Source of the DNA: an uncultured Paracoccaceae bacterium
Lineage (GTDB): Bacteria > Pseudomonadota > Alphaproteobacteria > Rhodobacterales > Rhodobacteraceae
Length of the DNA stretch: 32,058 nt
Direction: 5' to 3'
NCBI GenBank assembly: GCA_947499715.1
Contig: CANMPL010000020.1
Span: 1 to 32,058 of the forward strand
Below the pieces are notes generated by a model. It did not search any database. It saw only the letters and a program-made list of their open reading frames with translations, and was not told the origin of the DNA. The position numbers were made by a program, and so were the translations under genes. Shown here one piece after another: positions 1 to 8,754 of this stretch (position 1 is its first letter; each line of letters starts with the position of its first letter).

Positions 1-39
1 TGGAAAAGCCCTGTCGCCTTCGAGCGAAAGGTGGCCTAA
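1..39 (+). CDS. IS3-family transposase, C-terminal tail (partial)
   Basis: Twelve codons and a TAA stop in frame 1 give WKSPVAFERKVA, a recognisable tail of integrase-type OrfB transposases. The rest of the gene, including the DDE catalytic residues, lies outside the window. Confidence is limited by the shortness of the match. Confidence 0.45.
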   Translation, partial: WKSPVAFERKVA

Positions 40-77
40 ACGAGCACTTGGGGCGGCACGAAACCGTGACAGGTCCA
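1..77 (+). mobile_element. Right end of an IS3-type insertion sequence (partial)
   Basis: The first 39 bases read in frame as WKSPVAFERKVA followed by TAA. This resembles the C-terminal tail of IS3-family OrfB transposases, which often end in a KSPVAFE-type motif. About 40 bases of non-coding sequence follow, ending in a stretch (positions 61-77) that looks like the outer terminal repeat of such elements (..CAGGTCCA). The element continues to the left of the window, so its full length, its other end and any target duplication cannot be seen. The assignment rests on short motifs only. The position next to a broken kinase gene (193-1083) fits local decay around an insertion. Confidence 0.5.
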
Positions 78-192
78 GACTGTTTACTTGGTTGTCGTTT
101 GCGACGTCGCTGCTGGTAGACCCCACGGCACGAGACGGGACAAACCTTCAATCAAAAGTGGGCGTGGCAACAAATCTTATCCCAAGCTTGGG

Positions 193-1083
193 TTAGCTGG
201 GTAGTATGGCACCTCTTGCGCCGATCACTTTGATTGCCAGATTATGTGCCGAGACGGCTGCCTTTCTTACATCTCCTGTCTGGAGACACACACTGAGAAA
301 GCTGCCGTTGAAGGCGTCGCCGGCCCCTGTAGTATCCACGACATTGGAAACTCCCGATGTAAATGGCCCTTAGGGACACCCCTTTGGGCACAACAATTCG
401 GGGCCATCTGCGCCACGTTTTAATTCGCAAACCTGCATATCATACCCCGCAAGTCTTGCTCGCGCCGCATCTGCGGTTTCGCCAAACAGGGCAAGTTCGT
501 CGTCAATCGATGGGAACCCCAGATCTGTCAGAGCCCAGGCCTGTGCAATACAATCGCGGGCTACATCGGCGTTTTCCCAAAGGCTGGGGCGGTAGTTGCT
601 GTCAAATGCCACTTTGGTACCGGCCAAACGTGCTTTGCTGATCGCGTCCAAAAAACCGGCACGTGACTGAGGGCTGAGGATCGCCAACGTTATCGCTGAA
701 AACACGATCACATCGACACCATTCAACATGCTGAAATCGAGCGCGTCGTCGGAGCCAAACATCTGACGCGCGGCCGAGTTTTCGCGCCAATATGTGAAAC
801 TGCGCTCGCCTGCGTCATCGACGGTAATCGCATACAAGCCGACCCCGCGTGTGGCATGTCGTGTAACGCGGTCGCAATCGATGCGTTGGTCCTGACTAAA
901 TTCAACAATCCGATCAGACATTGCATCCATCCCAACGCCTGAGCCGAGCATGACGTTCGCCAAGCTTCCCAAACTACGTTTCAAATAGATTGCGGTGCTC
1001 AACACATCTCCGGCGACACCAACTAAGGCATTGCCTGAGTTTCGGTCTGAGGCCAGTTCGATCATCGCTTCACCGACGCGCGT
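193..1083 (-). pseudogene. PfkB-family 2-keto-3-deoxygluconate-type kinase, broken
   Basis: The family phosphorylates 2-keto-3-deoxy sugar acids with ATP. The reading frame opens with GEAMIELA, the N-terminal signature of KDG kinases, and runs to a TAA at 370-372 that leaves 231 codons from the ATG at 1065. The same frame continues uninterrupted beyond that stop for 58 more codons and carries the indispensable C-terminal motif DTTGAGDAF (GAGD at 316-327, with the catalytic Asp), ending at TAA 193-195. With the stop read through, the length is about 296 residues, normal for the family. The expected start position (1081-1083) is ACG instead of ATG, 6 nt after an AAGG ribosome site; the first ATG is 6 codons further in. 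Two lesions point to a pseudogene. A sequencing error, stop readthrough or ACG initiation cannot be excluded. It is the last gene of the operon, 23 nt after the CoA-transferase stop. Confidence 0.8.
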
Positions 1084-1106
1084 AAGTCACCTTGGGGCTG
1101 CGTCCT

Positions 1107-2264
1107 TCACAACTTAAACTCCGCACGGATTGCAGCGGAATCAGCACCAATTTTCGGGGCGGCCGCTGTGGATGATGCGCGGGCACCGTTTATTCTTAGA
1201 GGGGATCGGGTCAGGCGCAGCGGCCTGCCCATGGCGTTTTCGACACTTTGCAGCATGTCCAGATTTAGGAACGCTTCCTCGTTTAGGAATTCAGCCCAAT
1301 CCAGCACCTTCGAGCACCAAATGTCATGTGGTTGTAGGATTGCCAACCAGTGTTCAGTGTTTTCCATCACCAGTTTGCCTGCAATCAGGCGCTTGATCTC
1401 GTCGCGATCCTTGAACCATGTGTCTGGCCGATCTGCGTAGGCTTTCAGATCGACAATTTCCAGCAAATCGGCCAAGTGATCGATCGGCGTCATCGCGATG
1501 GCCAGATAACCATTGGCGGTCGGATAAACGCCATAGGGCGCCGAGAGGCCAACATGGGCAGATCGAAATTTGGACCTCTGTGGCGGGCGGCCACCATCAT
1601 TCAGATGAGTTGCAAGAACTTCAAATTGGAAATCCACCATACTTTCGAGAAGGCTGGTTTCCACATGGCTCCCTTGCCCGCTGATCCCCTTGCGAACAAG
1701 TCCAGCCAAAACGCCCTGACAGATGTTTGCACCTGCGAACATGTCAGCCACCGCCAGACCAAAGGGCACCGGCCCGTCGTCAGAATGTCCGTTCAGCCAC
1801 ATGACTCCCGACCGCGCCTGGGCTAACAGGTCTTGCCCCGGAAACTTAACCCAGGGGCCGTCCGGGCCATAGCCAGAGACTGAGCCGTAAACGATATGTG
1901 GTGCGAATTCGTTCACCTGGTCATAACCGAGCCCAAGCCGTTCGATCACACCGGGGCGGAAGTTCTGGATCAACACGTCCGCCTTGGCGATCAGCACCTT
2001 TAGGGCCGTCATGTCGTTTGGGTCCTTCAGGTTCAAGGCCAGACTTTCCTTGCCTCTGTTGATTGCATGGAAAATGGTGCTGTCTCCATCAACCATTGTG
2101 TCGGACAGATAAAGACTGCGGGACAGATCGCCGCCATCGGGGCGTTCGATCTTGATGACACGCGCGCCTAGATCCTGAAGGCGCAAGGATGCATAGGGAC
2201 CGGCCAGGAACTGCGACAAATCCAGGACCAAAATACCTTCAAGCGGCAGGTGGGTCGTCGTCAT
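1107..2264 (-). CDS. CaiB/BaiF family (class III) CoA-transferase, copy 1
   Basis: A protein of 385 residues, typical for class III CoA-transferases, which move CoA between carboxylic acids through an aspartyl-CoA anhydride. The N-terminal LDLSQFLAGPYAS and VIKIERPDGGD motifs and the NRGKESLALNLKD and NFRPGV motifs are family hallmarks. The catalytic Asp is probably D174 in AVADMFAG. The start ATG lies 2 nt after the stop of the mutarotase gene, so it is tightly coupled. It is clearly paralogous to the CoA-transferase at 8754-9938 in the same operon. The substrate cannot be read from the sequence. The context (sugar importer, dehydrogenase, lactonase) suggests a sugar-derived organic acid, while CaiB-type carnitine or racemase roles are less likely here. 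Confidence 0.9.
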   Translation of the reverse strand: MTTTHLPLEGILVLDLSQFLAGPYASLRLQDLGARVIKIERPDGGDLSRSLYLSDTMVDGDSTIFHAINRGKESLALNLKDPNDMTALKVLIAKADVLIQNFRPGVIERLGLGYDQVNEFAPHIVYGSVSGYGPDGPWVKFPGQDLLAQARSGVMWLNGHSDDGPVPFGLAVADMFAGANICQGVLAGLVRKGISGQGSHVETSLLESMVDFQFEVLATHLNDGGRPPQRSKFRSAHVGLSAPYGVYPTANGYLAIAMTPIDHLADLLEIVDLKAYADRPDTWFKDRDEIKRLIAGKLVMENTEHWLAILQPHDIWCSKVLDWAEFLNEEAFLNLDMLQSVENAMGRPLRLTRSPLRINGARASSTAAAPKIGADSAAIRAEFKL

Positions 2265-2266
2265 GT

Positions 2267-2599
2267 TCAGCCTTCCGCCAAGAAAATTCGGTCCATACCA
2301 GCCCAGAATTCACCATCTTTACGAGATGCCAAGGGCGCCATCATCGGCATACACAACGCCCACCACTCCTGCGTCTTTGCGTGCTCTGCCATAAGGGCCA
2401 TATCGGCGTCGTGATTTGAGCCATGATATTCATAGTATGCGAACATCAGGTGATCTGGTTCATGCAGGAAGATCGAATAATTGCGGATGTTACAATCGTG
2501 AATTCTGTCCAGCACTTCGGGCCAGACGTCAGCATGGACACGTTTGTATTCGGCCATAAACTCAGGTTTGACTTTGATGGCAAATCCCATGCGTTCCAT
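2267..2599 (-). CDS. L-rhamnose mutarotase family protein (RhaM-like)
   Basis: A protein of 110 residues, close to the 104 of E. coli RhaM. It has the family pattern of an N-terminal MGFAIKVKPE strand, YKRVHADVWPEV with the probable catalytic His at residue 22 (same position as in RhaM), NYSIFL, and a C-terminal EWW followed by a short tail. The family is a small alpha+beta barrel that interconverts alpha and beta anomers of L-sugars; members act on L-rhamnose or L-fucose, so the sugar is not fixed by sequence. The gene lies 1 nt after the end of the oxidoreductase gene and 2 nt before the CoA-transferase gene. A mutarotase beside a sugar dehydrogenase fits an oxidative (lactone) pathway, since such dehydrogenases act on one anomer. 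Confidence 0.85.
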   Translation of the reverse strand: MERMGFAIKVKPEFMAEYKRVHADVWPEVLDRIHDCNIRNYSIFLHEPDHLMFAYYEYHGSNHDADMALMAEHAKTQEWWALCMPMMAPLASRKDGEFWAGMDRIFLAEG

Positions 2600-2600
2600 G

Positions 2601-3665
2601 TTATGCCCCCCTCTGCGGTAAAGATTTTATAGGTTCAAACGGGCGTGATGCCGAAGCATAGCAGGCCTCGACGATTGCCATCGTGACCCACGCACTGTCC
2701 ACCGAGGTCATCAGAGTATCGTCCTCGCCCGACACAAAGCGCTGCATGTTATTCATGACCAGTTCGAATGCATCGGGGAACCAGTGACCTTGTAGCGGCA
2801 CCAGCGTCATAGTCGCGCCACGCGAGCCCATCCAAAGCTCATCAGGTTCACCACGCGGATAATCCAGCAGCACGCCCAGTTTGACCACAGCTGCACCCTT
2901 GTCCCCTTCAAAGCGGATTGAACTATCCTGATGTGAACGCCCAAAATCGTGGTGATGGTTGATCGACAATGTCACCCGCAGGTCATCGTCATATTCAAGG
3001 ATTGCCGATGTGCGGGTATCCGTCAGCTTGGACCCCGGATAGGAGTAGCTGCGCGCGACCACCCCTTTAGGCGTGCCGACCAGACTTTGAATAAGATCAA
3101 TGTAGTGGATCGAATGCGAGACGATCTCGACCCGGGGATCCTGTTCCAGCGTCGGAAACAGATGCCAAGGGGTCACTAAATTGAGATGCACCTCAATCTC
3201 GGTCATCTGGCCAAAGAAGCCTTTTGTCATCGCATCCCGTATCGCCAGCATCATCGGTGCATAGCGCAGCTGGAAATTGACGGCGGCAGTCAGGTTTTTG
3301 CGCCGGCAGATAGCTAAGATGTCATCCGCCACGGCCAGATCGACACCCATGGGTTTCTGAATGAGAACCGGCGCGCCGTCGGGCAGAATGTTCAGCATGT
3401 CGACATGCACATGGTGGCTGCTGGCCAGGTCAAAAACCACGCCGTCTTGGGCGGCCACCTCATCAAGGTTATCAAACACGCGCGGGATGTCGAATTGATC
3501 CGCCACGGCGCGGGCACGATCGCGGTTGCGGTTCCATATGCCGGCAACTTCGTAACCAGCCCGACGATAGGCGGGCATATGGCTATCAACCACAATTCCC
3601 CCAGCTCCGATGATGACAATCGGGCGCGGGGCGCTCGGTTTTGGCCAAGTTTGGTTGAACGCCAT
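2601..3665 (-). CDS. Gfo/Idh/MocA family sugar dehydrogenase
   Basis: A protein of 354 residues. The N-terminal Rossmann fold has IVIIGAGGIVVDSHMPAYRR (about residues 16-35), followed by GIWNRNRDRA and the conserved IQKPMGVDL segment (the EKP-type motif, here QKP, with the catalytic Lys). The C-terminal half is the usual open alpha/beta domain. The family oxidises sugars, inositols or sugar acids with NAD(P). The start at 3665 is chosen because AAAGGAAA lies just before this ATG; an upstream ATG at 3710 has no such site. It sits between iclR and the mutarotase gene. Likely role (inference): oxidation of the imported sugar at C1 to a lactone, the substrate of the amidohydrolase at 11656-12561. 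Confidence 0.85.
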   Translation of the reverse strand: MAFNQTWPKPSAPRPIVIIGAGGIVVDSHMPAYRRAGYEVAGIWNRNRDRARAVADQFDIPRVFDNLDEVAAQDGVVFDLASSHHVHVDMLNILPDGAPVLIQKPMGVDLAVADDILAICRRKNLTAAVNFQLRYAPMMLAIRDAMTKGFFGQMTEIEVHLNLVTPWHLFPTLEQDPRVEIVSHSIHYIDLIQSLVGTPKGVVARSYSYPGSKLTDTRTSAILEYDDDLRVTLSINHHHDFGRSHQDSSIRFEGDKGAAVVKLGVLLDYPRGEPDELWMGSRGATMTLVPLQGHWFPDAFELVMNNMQRFVSGEDDTLMTSVDSAWVTMAIVEACYASASRPFEPIKSLPQRGA

Positions 3666-3693
3666 CGTCTTTCCTTTTGGGATATTTCGCCAG

Positions 3694-4479
3694 TCAGCCG
3701 ACGCCGACAAGCTGGGTTATTGTCTCGCCCGCCAGCGTGACCGCTTCGCGGATCACCTCGGGATCGGGGCCATGGGCGCTTTGCAATGTAGCCACAATCA
3801 GCGCCGCTTTGATCGCTGACTGGGGGGATCCGACCAAAACACCGACATCCAGTCCACCAACAAACCGCTCACCATGAGCAATTTCATAGCCGCGGTCCTG
3901 CACAGACTTTATACGGATCAGGAATGTGTCCTGCACATCCTGCGGCAGTTTGGCAAACTCAGTGTAATTGCGCAGGTAGTCGTCACGTTCTGATTGCTCC
4001 ATTGATGCCAGAATGATCCGTCCCGACGTCGTGGCAATCGCTGAATGGCGCGAGCCAACTTCGACTGACAAGCGCAGTGGTTTGGGGCTTTCGTGCTGCG
4101 CCAGAACAACGATCTCGCCCTCACGCAACATGGTCAGGTGGCAGGTCTCTCCGACTTCTTCTGAGAGGTTGCGCATCACCGGCAAGGCGACACGCAGCAG
4201 CTCTTCGTATGGAGAATGCATACGGCTAAGCTCAAACAGCTTGAGTGTCAGACGATACTGCCCCGCCTGCGTGCGGCGGATATAACCACGGGTTTCCAGC
4301 GCAGAAAGGATGCGAAAGATTTCGCTGGCACTGCGCCCAAGGGCACGCCCGATTTCAGCCTGCGACATGGACATCGCATTTTCACTCAGCAGCTCGATCA
4401 CATCCAACGCCTTATCCAGCGCAGGCACAGAGTATTTTTGGCCAGGCTTCTTTTCCGTGGATGTATCTTCTACCGTCAT
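3694..4479 (-). CDS. IclR family transcriptional regulator
   Basis: A 261-residue protein. The N-terminal winged helix (about residues 15-75) contains SQAEIGRALGRSASEIFRIL and LETRGYIRR, and the C-terminal half is an IclR effector-binding domain (GETCHLTMLREGEIVVLA, then SRHSAIATTSGRIILA). The chosen ATG at 4479 has GGGA 6 nt upstream; alternatives at 4485 and 4518 exist, and a longer frame to 4674 would overlap the permease gene by over 100 bp. IclR proteins usually control adjacent operons for aromatic or sugar-acid use, often responding to a pathway intermediate. Here the gene lies inside the operon it probably controls, so autoregulation is likely. The paired 15-bp boxes at 9973 and 10075 are its best candidate operators. 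Confidence 0.9.
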   Translation of the reverse strand: MTVEDTSTEKKPGQKYSVPALDKALDVIELLSENAMSMSQAEIGRALGRSASEIFRILSALETRGYIRRTQAGQYRLTLKLFELSRMHSPYEELLRVALPVMRNLSEEVGETCHLTMLREGEIVVLAQHESPKPLRLSVEVGSRHSAIATTSGRIILASMEQSERDDYLRNYTEFAKLPQDVQDTFLIRIKSVQDRGYEIAHGERFVGGLDVGVLVGSPQSAIKAALIVATLQSAHGPDPEVIREAVTLAGETITQLVGVG

Positions 4480-4552
4480 AATCATTCCCAATTTCTCGCC
4501 CCGGGCACCCAAGGACATCTGGACCCTACCAAGCGGCGCGGCGCGGATGCTT

Positions 4553-5704
4553 TTAGGCCATAGCTTTTTTGCGCCGCGATCCGCCAACCGTATAGATCGC
4601 TGCAGCGGCGACAACCACGGTACCCTCGATGACACCCTGATAGTTTGCACCAAGATTGAGGATATTGAAGCCATTGGTCAGGGTAAACAGCAACAACGCT
4701 CCGACCAGCGTCTTGATCACGCTACCGGCCCCACCAAACAATGACGTTCCTCCAAGAATGGCGGCTGCAATGACCGTCAGTTCAGCGCCCTGAAGTGCCG
4801 TCGGGTTCACCGCACCCAACCGGGATCCGAACAGGATGCCCGCAAACCCCGCTGTCGCACTGGACAAAACAAAGCCCGCCATCTTGTAGACGCCGACATT
4901 CACGCCCGAGAGGCGCGCAGCAATTGGATTGCCCCCCGTTGCATAGACCCGCCGCCCGATGGTCGTGTAGCTAAGGACACCCCACACGATCGCCGTATAG
5001 ATTGCAGTGTAAATCACAGGTTTGGCCACGCCGAGCTCAGCCCCACCCCAAAACGCGGTCAATAGCATCGCGGCGCCTGCAACAATCGCACCCGGGACGC
5101 CCACATCGACGTGGGTACCGGTGCGTCGCGCGCGCAGCAATCGCACACCAAACCACACGATCAGCAGAATCCCAGCCACAATCAGTAGCATTTGGATTGG
5201 TACTCTTCCGCCCTCGAAAGCGACCATTTGGGCTTTGGCTTCCGGTGTGGATACGATCAACGAGCGGCCATTGGTCAGGATCAGCACCAGACCACGGATC
5301 CCGGTGAGCGTGCCAAGGGTCACAATGAAGGCGTTGATTCCAAGCAGTTGCACAATTGCGCCGTTGAGGGCACCTACCATGCCACAGGCAACCAAGGCGA
5401 TGATCGCAGCCGCCCCGAAGCCCATCGGCCCAGCAAGTGCGACGGATATTGCGGCACCAAGCGCAGCAACCGAACCGACTGACAGATCGAAGTTGCCGGT
5501 GATCAAGACGACCGTCATCGCAACACCCATCAATGCAATCATCGAGCTTTGATAGAGGATATTGGTGATGTTGACCGGACTGAAATAGGGCGGACGGCCA
5601 GAAAGGCTCGTCACCACACCAAGGGTGATCATCAACAAAATCAGCGCATAATATACGCCAGCTTCGCGCAGGCCAAAATGGCGTTTCCAATCGGACTTAA
5701 GCAT
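4553..5704 (-). CDS. Sugar ABC transporter permease (RbsC/BPD_transp_2 type)
   Basis: A 383-residue integral membrane protein with about 9-10 hydrophobic segments. It carries motifs of the ribose/xylose permease family: NILYQSSMIALMGVAMTVVLITG, GNFDLSVGSV, GINAFIVTLGTLTGIRGLV, YTTIGRRVYATGGNPIAARLSG (the EAA-like coupling loop) and AAILGGTSLFGGAGS. The start at 5704 is preceded by AGAAGG and overlaps the stop of the ATPase gene (5697-5699), which gives translational coupling. The tail is lysine/arginine rich (GGSRRKKAMA). It forms the channel of the importer with the ATPase (5697-7259) and the binding protein (7266-8228). The substrate is probably a monosaccharide. Confidence 0.92.
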   Translation of the reverse strand: MLKSDWKRHFGLREAGVYYALILLMITLGVVTSLSGRPPYFSPVNITNILYQSSMIALMGVAMTVVLITGNFDLSVGSVAALGAAISVALAGPMGFGAAAIIALVACGMVGALNGAIVQLLGINAFIVTLGTLTGIRGLVLILTNGRSLIVSTPEAKAQMVAFEGGRVPIQMLLIVAGILLIVWFGVRLLRARRTGTHVDVGVPGAIVAGAAMLLTAFWGGAELGVAKPVIYTAIYTAIVWGVLSYTTIGRRVYATGGNPIAARLSGVNVGVYKMAGFVLSSATAGFAGILFGSRLGAVNPTALQGAELTVIAAAILGGTSLFGGAGSVIKTLVGALLLFTLTNGFNILNLGANYQGVIEGTVVVAAAAIYTVGGSRRKKAMA

Positions 5705-7259
5705 TTTGGATACCTTCTTTTTGTGGCGCTTTGGCCATGTCAGTTGCGCTGATACCCGAGGCAAGGAGGATCAGAGTCTGATCGTCGACATCCTTTGAAT
5801 CGCGCTCGGCCACCACGGCCCCGTCGCGCATCACAAGAATGCGATCCGAGACAGCCAGTATTTCTTCGAATTCGGATGAGATGATGATGATGGCGACACC
5901 GTCGGCAGCCAGCTTGCGCACAAGCGCAAGAATGTCTGCCTTGGCCCCCACGTCGATCCCCGCCGTAGGCTCGTCAAGTATGATGAGCTTTGCATCCCCA
6001 AACAACCAGCGCGACACCGTAACTTTCTGGGCATTGCCGCCCGAAAGTTCGGTTACAAATGTTTCCGCGCTGTCCGTTTTGATTTTAAGGGTTTCGATCG
6101 CACGTTCGGCCCACTCCATCTCAACATCGCGCTGCAAAAAGATCCCGTGTTTTGCAGTCTTGTCCAGATAGGGGAGCGAGTTGTTTTTCCAGATTTCAAA
6201 CACAGGCACGATGGCCTGCTGATCGCGATCTTCGGGAACCAAAGCCATGCCGGCCTTAACCGATTGGCTTGGCGAGCGTCCCATGGTTTGCCCGTTCATG
6301 ACAACCTTGCCAGAGGCGTGTTTGTCCGAGCCGAAGATCGCGTGCACCAACTCGCTTCGACCAGATCCAAGAAGTCCGGCGATGCCCACAACTTCGCCCG
6401 CGCGCAGTGTCAGGTTCGTCGGCAACAACCCTTCGGGTGACGCAATATCAGTGCATTCCAGAACAACCTCATCGCGGATTGTCCCGCGTACATTGCGGAG
6501 ATGTTCCAGCGTGCCGACGGTTCTTCCCGCGATGGCATTGGCAATATCTGCCTCGGCCACTTCTGCGGTGACAGCATACATGACTGTTTTGCCATCGCGC
6601 AGGACGGTGACTTCATCCGTCAGGGCCACAATCTCATCCAGAAAATGCGACACAAAGATTATGCCCTTGCCCTGACCGGCAAGCTTTCGAACCGTTGAAT
6701 AAACGATTTCGCGCTCTTCTTTGGCCAAGGAGGCCGTTGGCTCATCCATGACGATCAGATCAGCGCCATAGCTAAGCGCCTGAAGGATGCAAACCATTTG
6801 CCGAGCGCCGATGGATAAATCATTAACCAGATCATTGGGATTAATATGATATCCAACTTCGTCGCAGATTTCGGCAAAGCGGATTTGATCGGACGGGTCG
6901 CGTCGCCACCCCCGCTCTTTCCACAGAAATACATTCTCAAGCACTGACAGGGTCGGCACCAGGGGGATGTTTTGGTGGATCGTCGCGATGCCAGATTTAT
7001 TGGCCTCTAGCGGTGAATTGAAAGCAACCTCTTGTCCTTTCCAAACCTGTTTGCCGCCTGTGGCGGGATAGGTCGCGGACAAGATTTTGATCAGAGTGGA
7101 TTTCCCGGCGCCATTCGCGCCGAGAAGTCCGTGAACCGACCCTGCATAAGCCGCGAAATCCACACCCCGAAGGGCAACCGTTCCGTTCGGAAAGGTCTTT
7201 TGAATTCCTGTTAGGCTTAACAGGGGCTGTTCACCTTTGTGATGTGGTGATTGGCTCAT
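5697..7259 (-). CDS. Sugar ABC transporter ATP-binding protein (RbsA/MglA type, double domain)
   Basis: A 520-residue protein with two nucleotide-binding domains, as in RbsA, MglA and AraG. Domain 1 has Walker A GANGAGKST (residues 47-55), the signature LSIGARQ and Walker B LIVMDEPTAS. Domain 2 (from about residue 265) has the degenerate Walker A GLLGSGRSE that is normal for this family, a full signature LSGGNAQK and Walker B LIILDEPTAG. It powers uptake by the cognate permease and binding protein. The gene starts 6 nt after the binding-protein stop and its stop overlaps the permease start. Confidence 0.93.
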   Translation of the reverse strand: MSQSPHHKGEQPLLSLTGIQKTFPNGTVALRGVDFAAYAGSVHGLLGANGAGKSTLIKILSATYPATGGKQVWKGQEVAFNSPLEANKSGIATIHQNIPLVPTLSVLENVFLWKERGWRRDPSDQIRFAEICDEVGYHINPNDLVNDLSIGARQMVCILQALSYGADLIVMDEPTASLAKEEREIVYSTVRKLAGQGKGIIFVSHFLDEIVALTDEVTVLRDGKTVMYAVTAEVAEADIANAIAGRTVGTLEHLRNVRGTIRDEVVLECTDIASPEGLLPTNLTLRAGEVVGIAGLLGSGRSELVHAIFGSDKHASGKVVMNGQTMGRSPSQSVKAGMALVPEDRDQQAIVPVFEIWKNNSLPYLDKTAKHGIFLQRDVEMEWAERAIETLKIKTDSAETFVTELSGGNAQKVTVSRWLFGDAKLIILDEPTAGIDVGAKADILALVRKLAADGVAIIIISSEFEEILAVSDRILVMRDGAVVAERDSKDVDDQTLILLASGISATDMAKAPQKEGIQNA

Positions 7260-7265
7260 GCCGAA

Positions 7266-8228
7266 TTACCATTGACCCACACATTCATCGACGTTGTCGA
7301 TGCTCACACCCGGAGTTGGATAGGTGATGAACTCAGCGTCGTGGGGCGTGCCGTTGTTGACATCATAAAGAATCTGGAACGAAATCCGGCCAATTTCTTC
7401 TGGTTTGTAGCAAACGGTCCCGTCTACGCTGCCGTCTTGGATCGCGGCGATCGCCAGTTTCGAACCACCGAAGCCAACAAGAAGCGCATCGGATCCAGCT
7501 GAGGCCACAGCACGTGCACAGCCTACAACCATGTCGTCAGCCTGGTTAAAGAACAGGTCGATGTCAGGATTGGAGGCCAGGATGTTCTGACACGCAGCCT
7601 CGCCCTTTTCAGCAGTCCAGTCACCGGGCTGTGCAGCCACGATTGTATACGCCTGACCAGCTTCGGCCATTCCAGCTTCAAAACCTTCGGTGCGTTGCTG
7701 AACTTCTGCATAGCCAGCAGCACCTTCGATAATCGCGATTTGCGCGTTCTCGGTACCTGCCAAAAGACGTGCGGCCAGCAGACCAACTTCACGACCAGCA
7801 GCGACTTCCTGTTGGGTCACCAATGCCGAAAGGCTCTCGTAGACATCATCAATGGGGCGCGTTGCAGGGTCGCCAATCATCGAAGCGGATGCAACTACTG
7901 CGACGCCAGCAGCAGCCGCCTTGTCAGCCCAAGCGGCAGCGACCGCCGAGTCGTTCGGCATAATTGCGATACCTTGAACACCCTGCGCCAGCAGGTCATC
8001 AATGTCGTTGGTTTGCTTCAAGATGTCGCCTTGTCCGTCAAGAACGATGGCCTCGGCACCGACTTCGGTCGCCGCATCCTCAAAGCCCTTTGCGACAGCC
8101 GCCGCAAAAGGAAAGCTCAAGCCGTTACTTGAGTAGCCGTAAGGCCCGGTGTTCTCTGCCAAGGCAGTTGAACCCAGGGTCATGCTCAGGGCCGAAGCGC
8201 TGGCAAGAAGTTTGATCGTCGATTTCAT
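7266..8228 (-). CDS. Periplasmic sugar-binding protein of the ABC importer (RbsB-like)
   Basis: A 320-residue protein. The start at 8228 is preceded by a strong GGAGGA site, and the ATG opens a typical signal peptide (KSTIKLLASASALSMTLGS, probable cleavage after TALA). The mature part is a type 1 periplasmic binding protein of the Peripla_BP_4 family, with SFPFAAAVAKGFEDAA near the N-terminus, DILKQTNDIDDLLAQGVQGI and IMPNDSAVAAAWADKA, and LFFNQADDMVVGCARA in the second lobe. It delivers sugar to the permease/ATPase pair encoded just downstream. The 73-bp gap to the upstream MaoC gene carries a 14-bp palindrome (8267-8280), perhaps an internal regulatory or processing site. Confidence 0.92.
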   Translation of the reverse strand: MKSTIKLLASASALSMTLGSTALAENTGPYGYSSNGLSFPFAAAVAKGFEDAATEVGAEAIVLDGQGDILKQTNDIDDLLAQGVQGIAIMPNDSAVAAAWADKAAAAGVAVVASASMIGDPATRPIDDVYESLSALVTQQEVAAGREVGLLAARLLAGTENAQIAIIEGAAGYAEVQQRTEGFEAGMAEAGQAYTIVAAQPGDWTAEKGEAACQNILASNPDIDLFFNQADDMVVGCARAVASAGSDALLVGFGGSKLAIAAIQDGSVDGTVCYKPEEIGRISFQILYDVNNGTPHDAEFITYPTPGVSIDNVDECVGQW

Positions 8229-8266
8229 CTTGGTCCTCCCAATGATGTTAGTAGCTCGCTTGCTAT

Positions 8267-8280
8267 GGTGCATCTGCACC
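8267..8280. promoter_or_regulatory. Palindrome in front of the sugar-binding-protein gene
   Basis: GGTGCA-TC-TGCACC is a perfect 6+6 inverted repeat in the only sizeable gap of the operon, 39 nt upstream of the binding-protein ATG. A weaker inverted repeat (TAGC..GCTA, 8252-8265) lies beside it. It could be a repressor site for an internal promoter or an mRNA hairpin that raises binding-protein expression. No run of T follows, so it is not an intrinsic terminator. Confidence 0.4.
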
Positions 8281-8301
8281 GGGTTTGCCTTTCCTCGCAG
8301 T

Positions 8302-8754
8302 TCAGCCCAAAGGCTTCTTGCGTTCCACGAGGTAAAGGTGGTCACAGACCAGAACGACTTGATTGTTCTGGTTGGTGATTTCGATGGCTTCATGGACAAA
8401 TCCATGAGTGGCCCTTTTTGGGTGATCTCGCTTTTGCGTTATCTCGGCTTTGACGCTGATCGTGTCACCGATGTGCACAGGACGAATGAACCGCAGCTTG
8501 TCATAGCCGTATGACAAGGCATGTGGGTTGATAGTGGACGCGGTCAGGCCGATGCCGACAGAAAACACCAGTGTGCCGTGGGCGATACGCCGTTTGAAAT
8601 CCTGCGTCGCGCACCATTCTTTGTCCATGTGATGCGGAAAGAAATCGCCTGTATGCCCCGCGTGAAGCACAATGTCCGCCTCAGTGATCGTGCGTCCAAA
8701 GGTCCGCCGGGAATATCCGATTTCGTAATCTTCGAAAAATTCTTCGACAATCAT
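8302..8754 (-). CDS. MaoC family hydratase/dehydratase
   Basis: A 150-residue single hot-dog domain protein. It carries the hydratase-2 motif with catalytic Asp and His, [18 protein letters not shown] (about residues 28-45), followed by [15 protein letters not shown]. Single-domain MaoC proteins hydrate or dehydrate enoyl-CoA or branched hydroxyacyl-CoA esters such as mesaconyl-CoA. The ATG at 8754 overlaps the TGA of the upstream CoA-transferase (8754-8756) and has AAGGAG 7 nt upstream, so the two are translationally coupled. The coupling suggests that the hydratase acts on the CoA ester made by that transferase. No matching lyase or thioesterase gene is seen in the window. Confidence 0.88.
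   Translation of the reverse strand: MIVEEFFEDYEIGYSRRTFGRTITEADIVLHAGHTGDFFPHHMDKEWCATQDFKRRIAHGTLVFSVGIGLTASTINPHALSYGYDKLRFIRPVHIGDTISVKAEITQKRDHPKRATHGFVHEAIEITNQNNQVVLVCDHLYLVERKKPLG

Noticed and set aside
4480-4674. Longer N-terminus for the IclR regulator
   Set aside because: It would overlap the permease gene by over 100 bp and adds sequence unlike IclR proteins; the ATG at 4479 has a suitable ribosome site.
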